In this document: one piece after another, positions 7,813 to 15,000 of the stretch | How the letters are laid out: each line of letters starts with the position of its first letter | Position numbering within the stretch: the stretch's first letter is position 1 | DNA from: Sporosarcina oncorhynchi | GTDB lineage: Bacteria; Bacillota; Bacilli; Bacillales_A; Planococcaceae | Assembly: GCF_033304615.1 (NCBI RefSeq) | Contig: NZ_CP129118.1 | Span: forward strand, 182,001-246,000 | Length of the DNA stretch: 64,000 bases | Direction: 5' to 3' | Notes under the pieces: generated by a model | Told to the model about the DNA's origin: nothing | Databases searched by the model: none | The model's input: the letters and a program-made list of their open reading frames with translations, nothing else | Program-made: the position numbers and the translations under genes

Positions 7813-7839
7813 TTATCGGCAAGTTCTGGATAATGTTAA
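7813..7839 (-). promoter_or_regulatory. Sigma-D (flagellar) promoter
   Basis: On the minus strand TTAA (7839-7836) and GCCGATAA (7820-7813) are 15 bp apart, matching the sigma-D consensus TAAA-N15-GCCGATAT with two differences. It lies 36 nt before the flagellin start codon. Confidence 0.8.
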
Positions 7840-7980
7840 CAATTATTGAGTAACTAACCTAATTTTCTGATAGGTACTTTTTTAATGTTACATGTTTTGT
7901 ATGAAACGTATAAGAAAACGGACATGCTTACATAGAACATGATGCAGAAATACACATGTCAGGGAAGGGAGGAATTCATT

Positions 7981-8178
7981 GTGAATTTGGCGGCTATTGG
8001 AGTTCCCGGTTTAATCATCATTCTCGTCATTGTTCTCATCCTTTTTGGTCCAAGGAAATTGCCTGAAGTCGGATCCGCCGTCGGCAAGACGTTGGCTGAG
8101 TTCAAAAAGTCCGCCCGTGACATCATCGATGACGATGAAGTCAAACAGGAAGAACCGAAAAAAATAGATCGTGCATGA
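7981..8178 (+). CDS. Twin-arginine translocase subunit TatA
   Basis: A 65-residue protein with one N-terminal membrane segment ([16 protein letters not shown]), the family hinge [10 protein letters not shown], an amphipathic helix ([14 protein letters not shown]) and an acidic tail. TatA forms the pore that exports folded proteins. I chose the GTG at 7981 because GGGAGG lies 9 nt upstream and the longer frame would place a polar stretch before the membrane helix. tatC follows 10 nt later, giving a minimal TatA-TatC system like those of Bacillus. Confidence 0.93.
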   Translation: MNLAAIGVPGLIIILVIVLILFGPRKLPEVGSAVGKTLAEFKKSARDIIDDDEVKQEEPKKIDRA

Positions 8179-8188
8179 AGGTGATCAT

Positions 8189-8965
8189 ATGGTATCCGAA
8201 AAAGAAGGCAAGCATCCTGTTGTAGATGCTGTGACTGATAATGACCATGGGACAACGGTGTTGGAACCGACACTTGTCGATCATCTCACCGATTTGCGAA
8301 AGCAACTGATTAAAAGTGCTGTGACGTTCATCGCATTTTTTATTCTGGTTTTTTCGACAATCAATATTTGGTTTCCTGCCGTCACGCGTGGGCATGAATT
8401 GATTGTCCTTGGTCCGCTGGAAGTCGTGACATTTTACATGTCCCTGTCACTTGCGTTGTCATTCGGCCTGTCGCTCCCTTTTCTATGTCATTATTTATGG
8501 CAATTTGCCAAGCCGGGACTGTTGGAGAAGGAAAGTCGGTTCATAGGATTGTATTCGCCTGTTATGCTGTTGCTATTCGTCGCAGGTCTGGCGTTTGGTT
8601 ATTTTGTCGTCAACCCGTTGAGCTACAGCTTTCTAGTTTCTATTGGTTCAATGAATTTCACGGTTATGGTATCTGCACAGGAGTATGCAAAATTCCTGCT
8701 CATGACGACAATGCCAATCGGCTTGCTTTTCGAACTCCCAATTGTCGCAATGTTTTTGGCCGCAATTGATATTTTAACAGCAGGCACGTTGAAGAAAGTA
8801 CGGAAATGGTCGTATATTGCGCTAGCCATTATTTCAGCGCTTATTACACCACCCGACTTCGTCAGCCAACTCATTGTCCTTATACCGATGATTTTGTTGT
8901 ATGAAGCAAGCATCCTTATTGTTGTCCATATGGAAAAGAAGAAAAACGATCAAGTTCCTTGCTAA
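8189..8965 (+). CDS. Twin-arginine translocase subunit TatC
   Basis: The 258-residue protein has six membrane segments and begins its core with VDHLTDLRKQLIKS, the TatC hallmark that binds the twin-arginine signal. The conserved pattern FALPF appears here as LSLPFL, and the periplasmic stretch before segment 3 is intact. The start at 8189 has GGTGAT upstream; a GTG at 8171 is less likely. It is co-transcribed with tatA. After it comes a repeat array and an insertion sequence. Confidence 0.93.
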   Translation: MVSEKEGKHPVVDAVTDNDHGTTVLEPTLVDHLTDLRKQLIKSAVTFIAFFILVFSTINIWFPAVTRGHELIVLGPLEVVTFYMSLSLALSFGLSLPFLCHYLWQFAKPGLLEKESRFIGLYSPVMLLLFVAGLAFGYFVVNPLSYSFLVSIGSMNFTVMVSAQEYAKFLLMTTMPIGLLFELPIVAMFLAAIDILTAGTLKKVRKWSYIALAIISALITPPDFVSQLIVLIPMILLYEASILIVVHMEKKKNDQVPC

Positions 8966-8993
8966 TGAAGGAGCTTTTTCGTTTTATTGGGGG

Positions 8994-9094
8994 GTTGAGC
9001 GGTTTACGGCGTATGTTGAGCGGATTCCGGCGTATGTTGAGCGGATTCCGGCGTATGTTGAGCGGTTTATGGCGTAGGTTGAGCGGTTTTGAAG
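8994..9094. repeat. 21-bp repeat array, GTTGAGCGG family (left of IS)
   Basis: Five units begin at 8994, 9015, 9036, 9057 and 9078, exactly 21 bp apart. The core is GTTGAGCGG and the tails are variants of ATTCCGGCGTAT. The array starts 28 nt after tatC and is interrupted by the insertion sequence. Confidence 0.95.
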
Positions 9095-9171
9095 CTAGTA
9101 TAGAAAGTGGACACAACCCAATGAGCGTGTTTGGATAGAGTTAACCAACTAACTGATCGGAGTGTGTCCTT

Positions 9172-9465
9172 ATGAGTAAACGAATCGATGATAAATTAAA
9201 GGAACATCTTGTTAAATTAGTAGTAGAGGAAGGTAAGAAACAAACTGACTTATGCAGGGAGATGGATGTACCTCCTAGCTCCTTACGGAGATGGGTCAGT
9301 GACTACCGAAAAGCAGCACAAGCAGAGCGGAGCGGCAAGGAGTATATGACGCCGACCGAACAGCTTAAACAACAACGTAAGCTTGAGAAAGAAATACAGG
9401 AATTGAAGGAAGAGAATGAAATCCTAAAAAAGGCCATGCACATCTTTTCGAAAAACCCGCAGTGA
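9172..9465 (+). CDS. IS3-family transposase OrfA (helix-turn-helix part)
   Basis: The 97-residue protein has an N-terminal helix-turn-helix (QTDLCREMDVPPSSLRRWV, residues 23-41) that recognises the element ends, then a leucine-zipper-like coiled coil (about 62-90) for multimerisation. A run of six A then G at 9426-9432 is a classic -1 frameshift site. The OrfB frame is open back to this site with no stop, so an OrfAB fusion transposase can be made. AGTGTG and the start region look normal. Confidence 0.9.
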   Translation: MSKRIDDKLKEHLVKLVVEEGKKQTDLCREMDVPPSSLRRWVSDYRKAAQAERSGKEYMTPTEQLKQQRKLEKEIQELKEENEILKKAMHIFSKNPQ

Positions 9466-10382
9466 TCTTTCAATTCGTTGAAGATCATCGGAATCAATAC
9501 CGCGTGAATAAGATGTGCGAAGTCCTTCTAGTATCAACCAGCGGCTATTATAAGTGGCGAGAAAAAAACCAAAGCGACATGCAGAAGAAGAAAGAAGGAG
9601 CGTTGAAGTACATCCAACAGATTTTCTTTGAGTACAGAGAAGTTTATGGCAGTCCTCGTATTCATAAGGAACTTGACAAGATTGGCATGGTCTTATCTGA
9701 AAAGACCGTAGGTAATTACATGCGTGAGCTTGGTCTATGCGCTACAATGCCTTCGCGCTACACAGTTACGACCAAATCTAATTCTGAGCACTTAATCTAT
9801 CCAAATCTGTTAAATCGTAATTTTAATACAGACGAACCTAATAAGGTGTGGGTAGTCGATATCACGTATATTTGGACAAGTGAAGGCTGGTTATATTTGG
9901 CCACAGTAATGGATCTCTTTTCCCGTAAAATCATTGGATTTAATCTTGACAAGAGCTTATCAAAAGAATTGCCAAGGTTAGCCCTAGTGCGAGCTTTTCT
10001 CTTCCGCCAACCAGAAGAGGGACTGGTCCACCATTCGGATCAAGGGTGTCAATACACATCCAATGACTACATCGAACTTCTGAAAGAGAAGAAATGTGAA
10101 ATTAGTATGAGCCGCAGAGGTGACTGTTTCGACAACGCATGTATCGAATCTTTCCATGCGACTATCAAGAAAGAACTGATTTATCGTCGTAAATTCAAGA
10201 CTAGAGATGAGGCTGAAAGAACCGTCCTAGACTATATTGTTTCGTTCTACAACGAAAAACGCAGTCATTCTACATTAAATTACACGTCACCTAATCAGTT
10301 TGAATTAATGTATCAGGAATCCATTAAGAAAAACGCTCAGAAACCATCCGCAACTATCATGGAAGAACAGTTGGCTTTATAA
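9462..10382 (+). CDS. IS3-family transposase OrfB (DDE catalytic domain)
   Basis: The 306-residue frame carries the integrase-like DDE core. The first Asp is in VWVVDITYIW, the second in VHHSDQGCQYTS, and the Glu in NACIESFHATIKKEL, 35 residues after the second Asp. An HTH-like domain precedes the core. It overlaps orfA by 4 nt, and the functional protein is probably the frameshift fusion. A GTG at 9462 could give OrfB alone. The stop codon lies in the loop of a perfect 20-bp hairpin. Confidence 0.9.
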   Translation: MIFQFVEDHRNQYRVNKMCEVLLVSTSGYYKWREKNQSDMQKKKEGALKYIQQIFFEYREVYGSPRIHKELDKIGMVLSEKTVGNYMRELGLCATMPSRYTVTTKSNSEHLIYPNLLNRNFNTDEPNKVWVVDITYIWTSEGWLYLATVMDLFSRKIIGFNLDKSLSKELPRLALVRAFLFRQPEEGLVHHSDQGCQYTSNDYIELLKEKKCEISMSRRGDCFDNACIESFHATIKKELIYRRKFKTRDEAERTVLDYIVSFYNEKRSHSTLNYTSPNQFELMYQESIKKNAQKPSATIMEEQLAL

Positions 10383-10400
10383 CTGTTCTTCCATGATAGT
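10353..10400. repeat. Perfect 20-bp inverted repeat around the transposase stop codon
   Basis: The arms at 10353-10372 and 10381-10400 (ATCATGGAAGAACAG and its complement) are identical over 20 bp, with an 8-nt loop containing the first base of the orfB stop. No T-run follows, so it is not a standard terminator. It may stabilise the transcript or block readthrough into the element. Confidence 0.85.
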
Positions 10401-10490
10401 ACAGCAAGCGAAGCGCGGTAGGCATTTCATAATAAAAGCGCTCAAAATAATTTGTCCACTTTCTTGACAGAAGACCAGTTTATGGCGTAT

Positions 10491-10659
10491 GTTGAGCGGT
10501 TCACGGTGTAGGTTGAGCGGTTTATGGCGTAGGTTGAGCGGTTCACGGTGTAGGTTGAGCGGTTCACGGTGTAGGTTGAGCGGTTTCCGGCGTATGTTGA
10601 GCGGTTTCCGGTGTATGTTGAGCGGTTCACGGTGTAGGTTGAGCGGATTCGGGTGTAGG
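10491..10659. repeat. 21-bp repeat array, GTTGAGCGG family (right of IS)
   Basis: Eight units begin at 10491, 10512, 10533, 10554, 10575, 10596, 10617 and 10638, all 21 bp apart, with tails such as TTCACGGTGTAG and TTTCCGGCGTAT. It is the right half of the array split by the IS. A ninth, decayed unit (GTTGAAAAA) at 10659 marks the edge. Confidence 0.95.
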
Positions 10660-10766
10660 TTGAAAAAAGGGGATGGACTGCACTCATTATCGCAACGGCA
10701 GTTCTGCCGATTTTATACGTAAGTATTATAAAGGTGCATCAATACAAAAAGGAGAGACTCACATAG
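10659..10766 (+). pseudogene. Possible remnant of a membrane protein gene at the array edge
   Basis: The frame reads EKRGWTALIIATAVLPILY followed by VSIIKVHQYKKERLT and a stop. This looks like a terminal membrane helix plus basic tail. There is no start codon or ribosome site, and its 5' side is replaced by the repeat array. It may be the tail of a gene truncated when the array or IS arrived, or chance hydrophobicity. Confidence 0.3.
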
Positions 10767-10788
10767 TATGCAGTTATCTCCTTTTTGT
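10744..10788. terminator. Terminator-like inverted repeat with long loop
   Basis: ACAAAAAGGAGA and TCTCCTTTTTGT are perfect 12-bp arms with a 21-nt loop; on the minus strand a U-rich stretch follows. It serves the gene ending at 10813. Confidence 0.7.
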
Positions 10789-10812
10789 AAATACTATTCT
10801 ACTTCCCAACAA

Positions 10813-11019
10813 TTAGTTGAATAAGCCGCCCAAAATGCCTTTATTCCGTTCAGATGTAGTGGAAGGGCCGGAACCCCTTTGCGTTTTGGACTTTTCCCCA
10901 CGCATCGGTGTAGAGCCGAATGAATCGAACTGGTCAGCTAATTTTTCGCGTGCATTTTTATTACGCATCAAATAGGCAGCTCCTAAACCAAGAGCTGTCA
11001 ACGCCATTCTCTTTTTCAT
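10813..11019 (-). CDS. Small stress-type protein with N-terminal hydrophobic segment
   Basis: A 68-residue protein starting MKKRMALTALGLGAAYLMRNKNAREKLADQF: a short hydrophobic helix, then a basic and Ser/Thr-rich tail ending ILGGLFN. The first 30 residues match the 44-residue product of the next gene upstream, so the two are paralogs. Similar short proteins occur in Bacillales without known function. GGAGGAG precedes the ATG. A sigma-B-like promoter lies upstream. Confidence 0.72.
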   Translation of the reverse strand: MKKRMALTALGLGAAYLMRNKNAREKLADQFDSFGSTPMRGEKSKTQRGSGPSTTSERNKGILGGLFN

Positions 11020-11051
11020 CAGTATCTCCTCCTACTTCGTAATATCTTTCA

Positions 11052-11076
11052 ATTCCCGATTGGCAATAAACTAAAC
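11052..11076 (-). promoter_or_regulatory. Sigma-B-like promoter
   Basis: On the minus strand GTTTAG (11076-11071) and GGGAAT (11057-11052) are 13 bp apart. The -35 and spacing equal those of the csbD-like promoter at 6346-6370; the -10 has one change from GGGTAT. It lies 32 nt before the small gene at 11019. Confidence 0.65.
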
Positions 11077-11108
11077 AGCAAAACTGTCATGAATAACGTT
11101 ATTACACT

Positions 11109-11144
11109 GAAAAACCGACACCCCCGAGAGGATGCCGGTTTTTC
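11109..11144 (-). terminator. Terminator between the two paralogous small genes
   Basis: AAAAACCG and CGGTTTTT pair, extended by a partly matched inner stem. On the minus strand it follows the stop of the 44-residue gene at 11160. Confidence 0.75.
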
Positions 11145-11159
11145 CGTGAGAAAGAATTT

Positions 11160-11294
11160 TTATGCTGATCCTTTTTTTGAGGTGAGTGGGTCTGCGAGGG
11201 ATTCAAACTGTTTCATCAGCTTTCCTCTGGCATCTTTATTACGCATCAGATAGGCCGCTCCGATGCCTAATGCCGCTATCGCCATCTTTTTCAT
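11160..11294 (-). CDS. 44-residue paralog of the adjacent small stress-type protein
   Basis: The frame encodes MKKMAIAALGIGAAYLMRN, then KDARGKLMKQFESLADPLTS and a basic end. It is short, but supported by strong similarity to the neighbouring 68-residue protein (ALGxGAAYLMRNKxAR), a GGAAGG ribosome site 10 nt before the ATG and its own terminator. The pair arose by tandem duplication, after which one copy lost or gained the Ser/Thr-rich tail. The function is unknown. A short hydrophobic helix suggests membrane association. Confidence 0.75.
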   Translation of the reverse strand: MKKMAIAALGIGAAYLMRNKDARGKLMKQFESLADPLTSKKGSA

Positions 11295-11483
11295 AAAAAT
11301 TCACCTTCCTCACTAAGGATTTTGGATCATTGTTAAGGTGCCCTTAAAATTGCATATTATCCATGAAAATTAAATAACTGACATAGAGATTGTCAACTAA
11401 CCTCAATGGCATCAGATATATGTCAACCACCTAAAATTGTGAGTTCATTTGTTCTGCTATTAAATCTTTATAGCGGCTACTGC

Positions 11484-12338
11484 TTATTTAAGAGAACGCG
11501 TACTGTCTGCCATATCAGAAAGTTCTTGTGCATTACGGTTAATTTCTTGCACGGTTGAAGAAATTTCTTGAATTGTAGCTGCTTGATTAGTCGTCACTTC
11601 ATTGATAGCAGTAAAAGCTTCATATAACTCCATAATAGAACGGCTAATATTTTTTGTAACATGATCAATTTGTGAAACGTTTTGTTTTGAGTCAGTAGCT
11701 AGTTTACGTACTTCATTTGCTACAACCGAAAAGCCTTTTCCGTGCTCACCGGCTCTTGCCGCCTCAATTGCCGCGTTTAATCCGAGCAGATTCGTTTGAT
11801 CTGAAATGCCACGAACAATCGTAGAAATTTCACCGATTTCAGTTGCTCCTGCCGTCACTTGAGTAATAAGACCTGAAACATTTTCCACTTGGTCGGCTAG
11901 CTTGGAAACAGAGGAAGCGATATCGTCCAGCGAAGCCGCTGTTTCTTCAACGATTGCCGATAAACTTTCTGCAACCATGAATAGATTATTCGATTTTTCA
12001 AGGCTTGTTCCGATACCTACGCCACCAATTACTTTGCCTGTGTTGTCATGCAACGGAATGGCTCTAGCGATTAAAGGAAAACCGAAAAGTTCTTTGGGAA
12101 CCAATGCACTTTTCGGCTTGTTTTGTCGCAGTGCATCAGTGACGATATCACCCGCAACCAAAGGGTCACCTTTTTGAACATTTAACGCAAATGTTTCACC
12201 CGGTATATTTAGTAGTAATTTTTCAGTATCATAAATACCAATAGTAATATCGTCTTGAATTAATGTGTTTAAATAAGGTGCGATTTTCATGAAAGCATTC
12301 AGGATTTCTTCATTTGTATCTATTTCTGCTGAGCTCAA
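11484..12338 (-). CDS. Soluble chemoreceptor, YfmS-like
   Basis: The 284-residue protein has no membrane segment. Residues 1-115 form a PAS/Cache-like sensor region. The rest is a methyl-accepting signalling domain with the conserved hairpin tip [21 protein letters not shown] followed by [15 protein letters not shown], which binds CheA/CheW. It matches B. subtilis YfmS in length and in lying directly downstream of the YfmT-type aldehyde dehydrogenase, with an 18-nt gap. I infer it couples a metabolite or redox state of that pathway to motility. It starts with TTG after AAGGGGAG. Confidence 0.85.
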   Translation of the reverse strand: MSSAEIDTNEEILNAFMKIAPYLNTLIQDDITIGIYDTEKLLLNIPGETFALNVQKGDPLVAGDIVTDALRQNKPKSALVPKELFGFPLIARAIPLHDNTGKVIGGVGIGTSLEKSNNLFMVAESLSAIVEETAASLDDIASSVSKLADQVENVSGLITQVTAGATEIGEISTIVRGISDQTNLLGLNAAIEAARAGEHGKGFSVVANEVRKLATDSKQNVSQIDHVTKNISRSIMELYEAFTAINEVTTNQAATIQEISSTVQEINRNAQELSDMADSTRSLK

Positions 12339-12356
12339 AACGTTCTCCCCTTTTCA

Positions 12357-13814
12357 TCAGTACGGAAACTGGCGTTGGCCATAGCTTACTGAAATCCATT
12401 TCATTGTCGTAAATTCATCTAGACTCCATTGACCATTTAACCGCCCGATTCCTGATTGACCTTCTCCGCCAAACGCTACGATTGGCTCATCATGTATTGT
12501 AATATCGTTTATATGAATCATTCCTGTGTGAATATTCTTCGCCATTTCTACACCCGTTTCTACGTTTGCAGTATGAATTGCTCCACTTAGACCAAACCGT
12601 GTATCGTTGGCAATATCAATCGCTTCTTGTTTATCTTTAAAAGAGAGTATACAGACGACAGGTCCAAATAATTCTTCTTGGGCGATTGTCATATCTGGTG
12701 TTACATTTCCAATAATTGTCGGTGCCATCAAATTGGATTCGACGGATCCCTGTAAAATAATGGACGCGCCTTCTTTAATGCTATTTTCGATCTGTGTGCT
12801 TAAATTACTTGCTTGCCGTTCGTTCACGACAGGACCGATGATTGTATCTAATTCTCTTGGATCGCCCACTTTTAATGAAGATACTTTTTGTTTGTATTTT
12901 TCAACGAATTCTTCATATACGTCTTCGTGTACTAAAATACGATTTGCAGACATACAGATTTGACCTGAATGTGTAAAACGACTGAACGTTGCAGTTGTGA
13001 CAGCATAATCGATATCAGCGTCTTCCATCACGATAAATGCACTGTTACCACCCAACTCAAGAACTGGCTTTTTAAAATGTTTCATTGCAACTTGCCCGAT
13101 ATGACTTCCTACTTGTGTAGAGCCAGTGAATGAAATGATACGAGGAATTGGATGTTCAATGAAAGCATCTCCAATTTCGTTTATATCCGTCACAACGACA
13201 TTTAACAGCCCAGTTGGTACGCCGGCTTCTTCAAAGATTTTTGCGATTAATGTTCCACCCATAACCGGTGTTTCTTCATGAGGCTTAATAACAACGCCGT
13301 TACCCGCGCCAAGTGCAGGTGCTACGGATTTCATAGATAAGAAGAATGGGAAATTGAATGGGCTAATAACGCCTACAACACCTACAGGAATACGATATAG
13401 TCTGTTTTCTTTATTGTCCTCAATAGAAGGTAAGATTTTTCCTTCCATTCGTAATGGGAACGTTGCTGCTTCTTTAATTATATTTTTAACAAGGCCAATT
13501 TCAAATGCCGCTTTCAGTCGGGTAGCGCCTAGTTCATCAATGATCAGCTCTGTAATTTCTTCTTCGTGATCTTCGATATATGTAACAGCATTTTCTAAAA
13601 TTGCTCTTTTCTTATATGCATTTACTTTTTCCCACTCTTTTTGAGCTTTGAAAGAAGCTTGGTAAGCATGGTCGATGTCTTGTGTAGTTGCCATAGCGAG
13701 GGTAGAAAGAACCTCACCATTATAAGGATTAACGTTCGTAAGTTGTTTGCTGCTTTGTCCATCTTTCCAAATACCGTTAATATATTGCTTGCTTAGTGAT
13801 TGTATCGTTAGCAT
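12357..13814 (-). CDS. NAD(P)-dependent aldehyde dehydrogenase, YfmT-like
   Basis: A 485-residue class of aldehyde dehydrogenase with the cofactor motif FTGSTQVG, the general-base region LELGGNSAFIVMEDAD, the catalytic cysteine in SGQICMSANRI and the C-terminal FGGEGQSGIGR. YfmT of B. subtilis oxidises aromatic aldehydes such as vanillin; the same substrate type is plausible but not shown. The start at 13814 follows AGGAGGAAAGTC. The upstream in-frame extension is unlikely. It heads a two-gene operon with the soluble chemoreceptor. Confidence 0.88.
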   Translation of the reverse strand: MLTIQSLSKQYINGIWKDGQSSKQLTNVNPYNGEVLSTLAMATTQDIDHAYQASFKAQKEWEKVNAYKKRAILENAVTYIEDHEEEITELIIDELGATRLKAAFEIGLVKNIIKEAATFPLRMEGKILPSIEDNKENRLYRIPVGVVGVISPFNFPFFLSMKSVAPALGAGNGVVIKPHEETPVMGGTLIAKIFEEAGVPTGLLNVVVTDINEIGDAFIEHPIPRIISFTGSTQVGSHIGQVAMKHFKKPVLELGGNSAFIVMEDADIDYAVTTATFSRFTHSGQICMSANRILVHEDVYEEFVEKYKQKVSSLKVGDPRELDTIIGPVVNERQASNLSTQIENSIKEGASIILQGSVESNLMAPTIIGNVTPDMTIAQEELFGPVVCILSFKDKQEAIDIANDTRFGLSGAIHTANVETGVEMAKNIHTGMIHINDITIHDEPIVAFGGEGQSGIGRLNGQWSLDEFTTMKWISVSYGQRQFPY

Positions 13815-14151
13815 GACTTTCCTCCTGTGATGAAATTTATTTTTTATATCCATCCTTTTTACTATCGTCAAAAAGCAAATAATCTTTAGCACTAATAAAG
13901 TATTATGAAGATATTTATAAAATAGAGTGTGATTGTATTGAAGTTATCATAGATTTATTTATAGCGATTATTAAATAACGAAATGGAACAAGAAATGGTA
14001 TGTATTCGCTAGCAGAATGGAGAAGGGGGATTTGAATGTTTCGTTCAAGTGAAAAAGGTCGCGAAATGGATGGACCCTTATGTTCGACCGAGAGCGATTA
14101 ATGGGGGAGATATGAAAAACGTTCATGATCACACCTATAATTTACACATAG

Positions 14152-14192
14152 AACCGCCTCCTCATACTATATAGAAAAAAGGAGTGCGGTTT
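14152..14192 (+). promoter_or_regulatory. Hairpin that can mask the ribosome site of the L,D-transpeptidase gene
   Basis: AACCGCCTCCT (14152-14162) pairs with AGGAGTGCGGTT (14180-14191), 11 bp with a single bulge and a 17-nt A/T-rich loop. The right arm contains the AGGAG ribosome site of the gene starting at 14197, so the folded mRNA would be poorly translated. There is no T-run, so termination is less likely. Apart from this hairpin, the 13815-14196 region holds only a 21-codon frame at 14036-14101 that I do not trust. Confidence 0.55.
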
Positions 14193-14196
14193 TACT

Positions 14197-14529
14197 ATGC
14201 GTTGGATTGATATATCCACTGTGAAACATGAATTGAAATTGTATGAAGGTAATAAATTAATTAAAAAATACCCGATTGCAGTTGGGAAGATGGTGACGGC
14301 AACCCCGCCTGGGACATATGTCATTATTAATAAACAGCTGAATCCAGGAGGACCTTTTGGAGCTTTTTGGATGGGGTTGTCCAAGCCGCATTACGGGATC
14401 CACGGTACGAATAATCCGTCGTCTATTGGAAAAAGTGTGTCTCATGGATGTATCCGTATGCATAATAAGGATGTACTCGAACTTTCATCAATGGTGCTTG
14501 TGGGGACGACAGTTAAAATTCATAGATGA
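14197..14529 (+). CDS. L,D-transpeptidase (YkuD domain)
   Basis: The 110-residue protein is a bare YkuD catalytic domain. The signature runs from [13 protein letters not shown] to SHGCIRMHN, with catalytic His and Cys visible. These enzymes make 3-3 peptidoglycan cross-links or attach proteins to the wall. It has no signal peptide, LysM domain or membrane helix, so either export is by another route or it acts on a cytoplasmic substrate. Small YkuD proteins of this kind are common in Bacilli. Its ribosome site AAGGAG lies inside a hairpin. Confidence 0.88.
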   Translation: MRWIDISTVKHELKLYEGNKLIKKYPIAVGKMVTATPPGTYVIINKQLNPGGPFGAFWMGLSKPHYGIHGTNNPSSIGKSVSHGCIRMHNKDVLELSSMVLVGTTVKIHR

Positions 14530-14571
14530 GCGTGTTTATAAATGGGCCGGCTGATTAGGATGCAGTCGGCC

Positions 14572-14901
14572 TTATTTAGCATTCGTAGAATCAAGGTCAA
14601 TCCATTTACTCGACCAATCCTCAATTTCTTTCATGATTGGAGTCAAAGACATTCCTTTAGCGGTTAACGAGTACTCAATGCGCACGGGTGTTTCTGGGAA
14701 TACTTCACGAATGACAAACCCTCGTTGTTCCAAATCCTTCAAGCGCTCCGTCAATGTTTTTCCGCTTACACCCAATTTCTCCGTCATCGTGCAAAACCGT
14801 TGAGGCCCTGACATAAGTTGATACAAAATTAATGCTGTCCATCGTTGACTCAATATAGAAACGGCTTTTTCGAAACGTGGGCATAGTTCAAAGTTATTCA
14901 T
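14572..14901 (-). CDS. HxlR-family transcriptional regulator
   Basis: A 109-residue winged-helix protein: CPRFEKAVSILSQRW at the N-terminus, recognition helix SGKTLTERLKDLEQRG and a wing ending IEYSLTAKGMSL. The cysteine at residue 7 sits where YodB/CatR/HypR-type regulators carry their redox- or quinone-sensing cysteine; a second Cys lies near residue 37. The start at 14901 follows AAAGGAT. It is divergent from a CatE-like dioxygenase gene and a palindrome lies between them, so I infer that it represses that gene in response to electrophiles, as CatR does for catDE. Confidence 0.87.
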   Translation of the reverse strand: MNNFELCPRFEKAVSILSQRWTALILYQLMSGPQRFCTMTEKLGVSGKTLTERLKDLEQRGFVIREVFPETPVRIEYSLTAKGMSLTPIMKEIEDWSSKWIDLDSTNAK

Positions 14902-14959
14902 ATAAATTATCCTTTCGCGTGAAAGCATTTGTTATTGACAATTTATATTCTAACATATA

Positions 14960-14986
14960 AAGTTAGTTACATAAAGTAAGTAACTT
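14960..14986. promoter_or_regulatory. HxlR-type operator
   Basis: AAGTTAGTTAC and GTAAGTAACTT form an 11-bp inverted repeat with one mismatch around ATAAA. The GTTAC/GTAAC half-sites resemble those of YodB/CatR-like regulators. The position between divergent genes, 5 nt before the GGAGG of the dioxygenase, fits repression. Confidence 0.75.
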
Positions 14987-15000
14987 ACCGGGAGGAATGA

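Larger units (their letters stand above)
9095..10469 (+). mobile_element. IS3-family (IS150-like) insertion sequence
   Basis: Two overlapping transposase frames (9172-9465 and 9462-10382) lie between imperfect terminal inverted repeats. AGAAAGTGGACA begins at 9102 on the left; its complement TGTCCACTTTCT lies at 10453-10464, near the right end. GAAG flanks both sides (9091-9094 and 10470-10473), a possible 4-bp target duplication, though the left end is uncertain by a few bases. It looks intact and sits inside a 21-bp repeat array. Confidence 0.85.

Noticed and set aside
9091..10473. Clean target-site duplication and perfect IS ends
   Set aside because: GAAG flanks fit a 4-bp duplication, but the left end does not show a TG terminus and array phase is not restored, so exact ends stay uncertain.
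14036..14101. 21-codon frame with a GGGGGA ribosome-like site before yet another gene
   Set aside because: Too short and without any sign of conservation or function.
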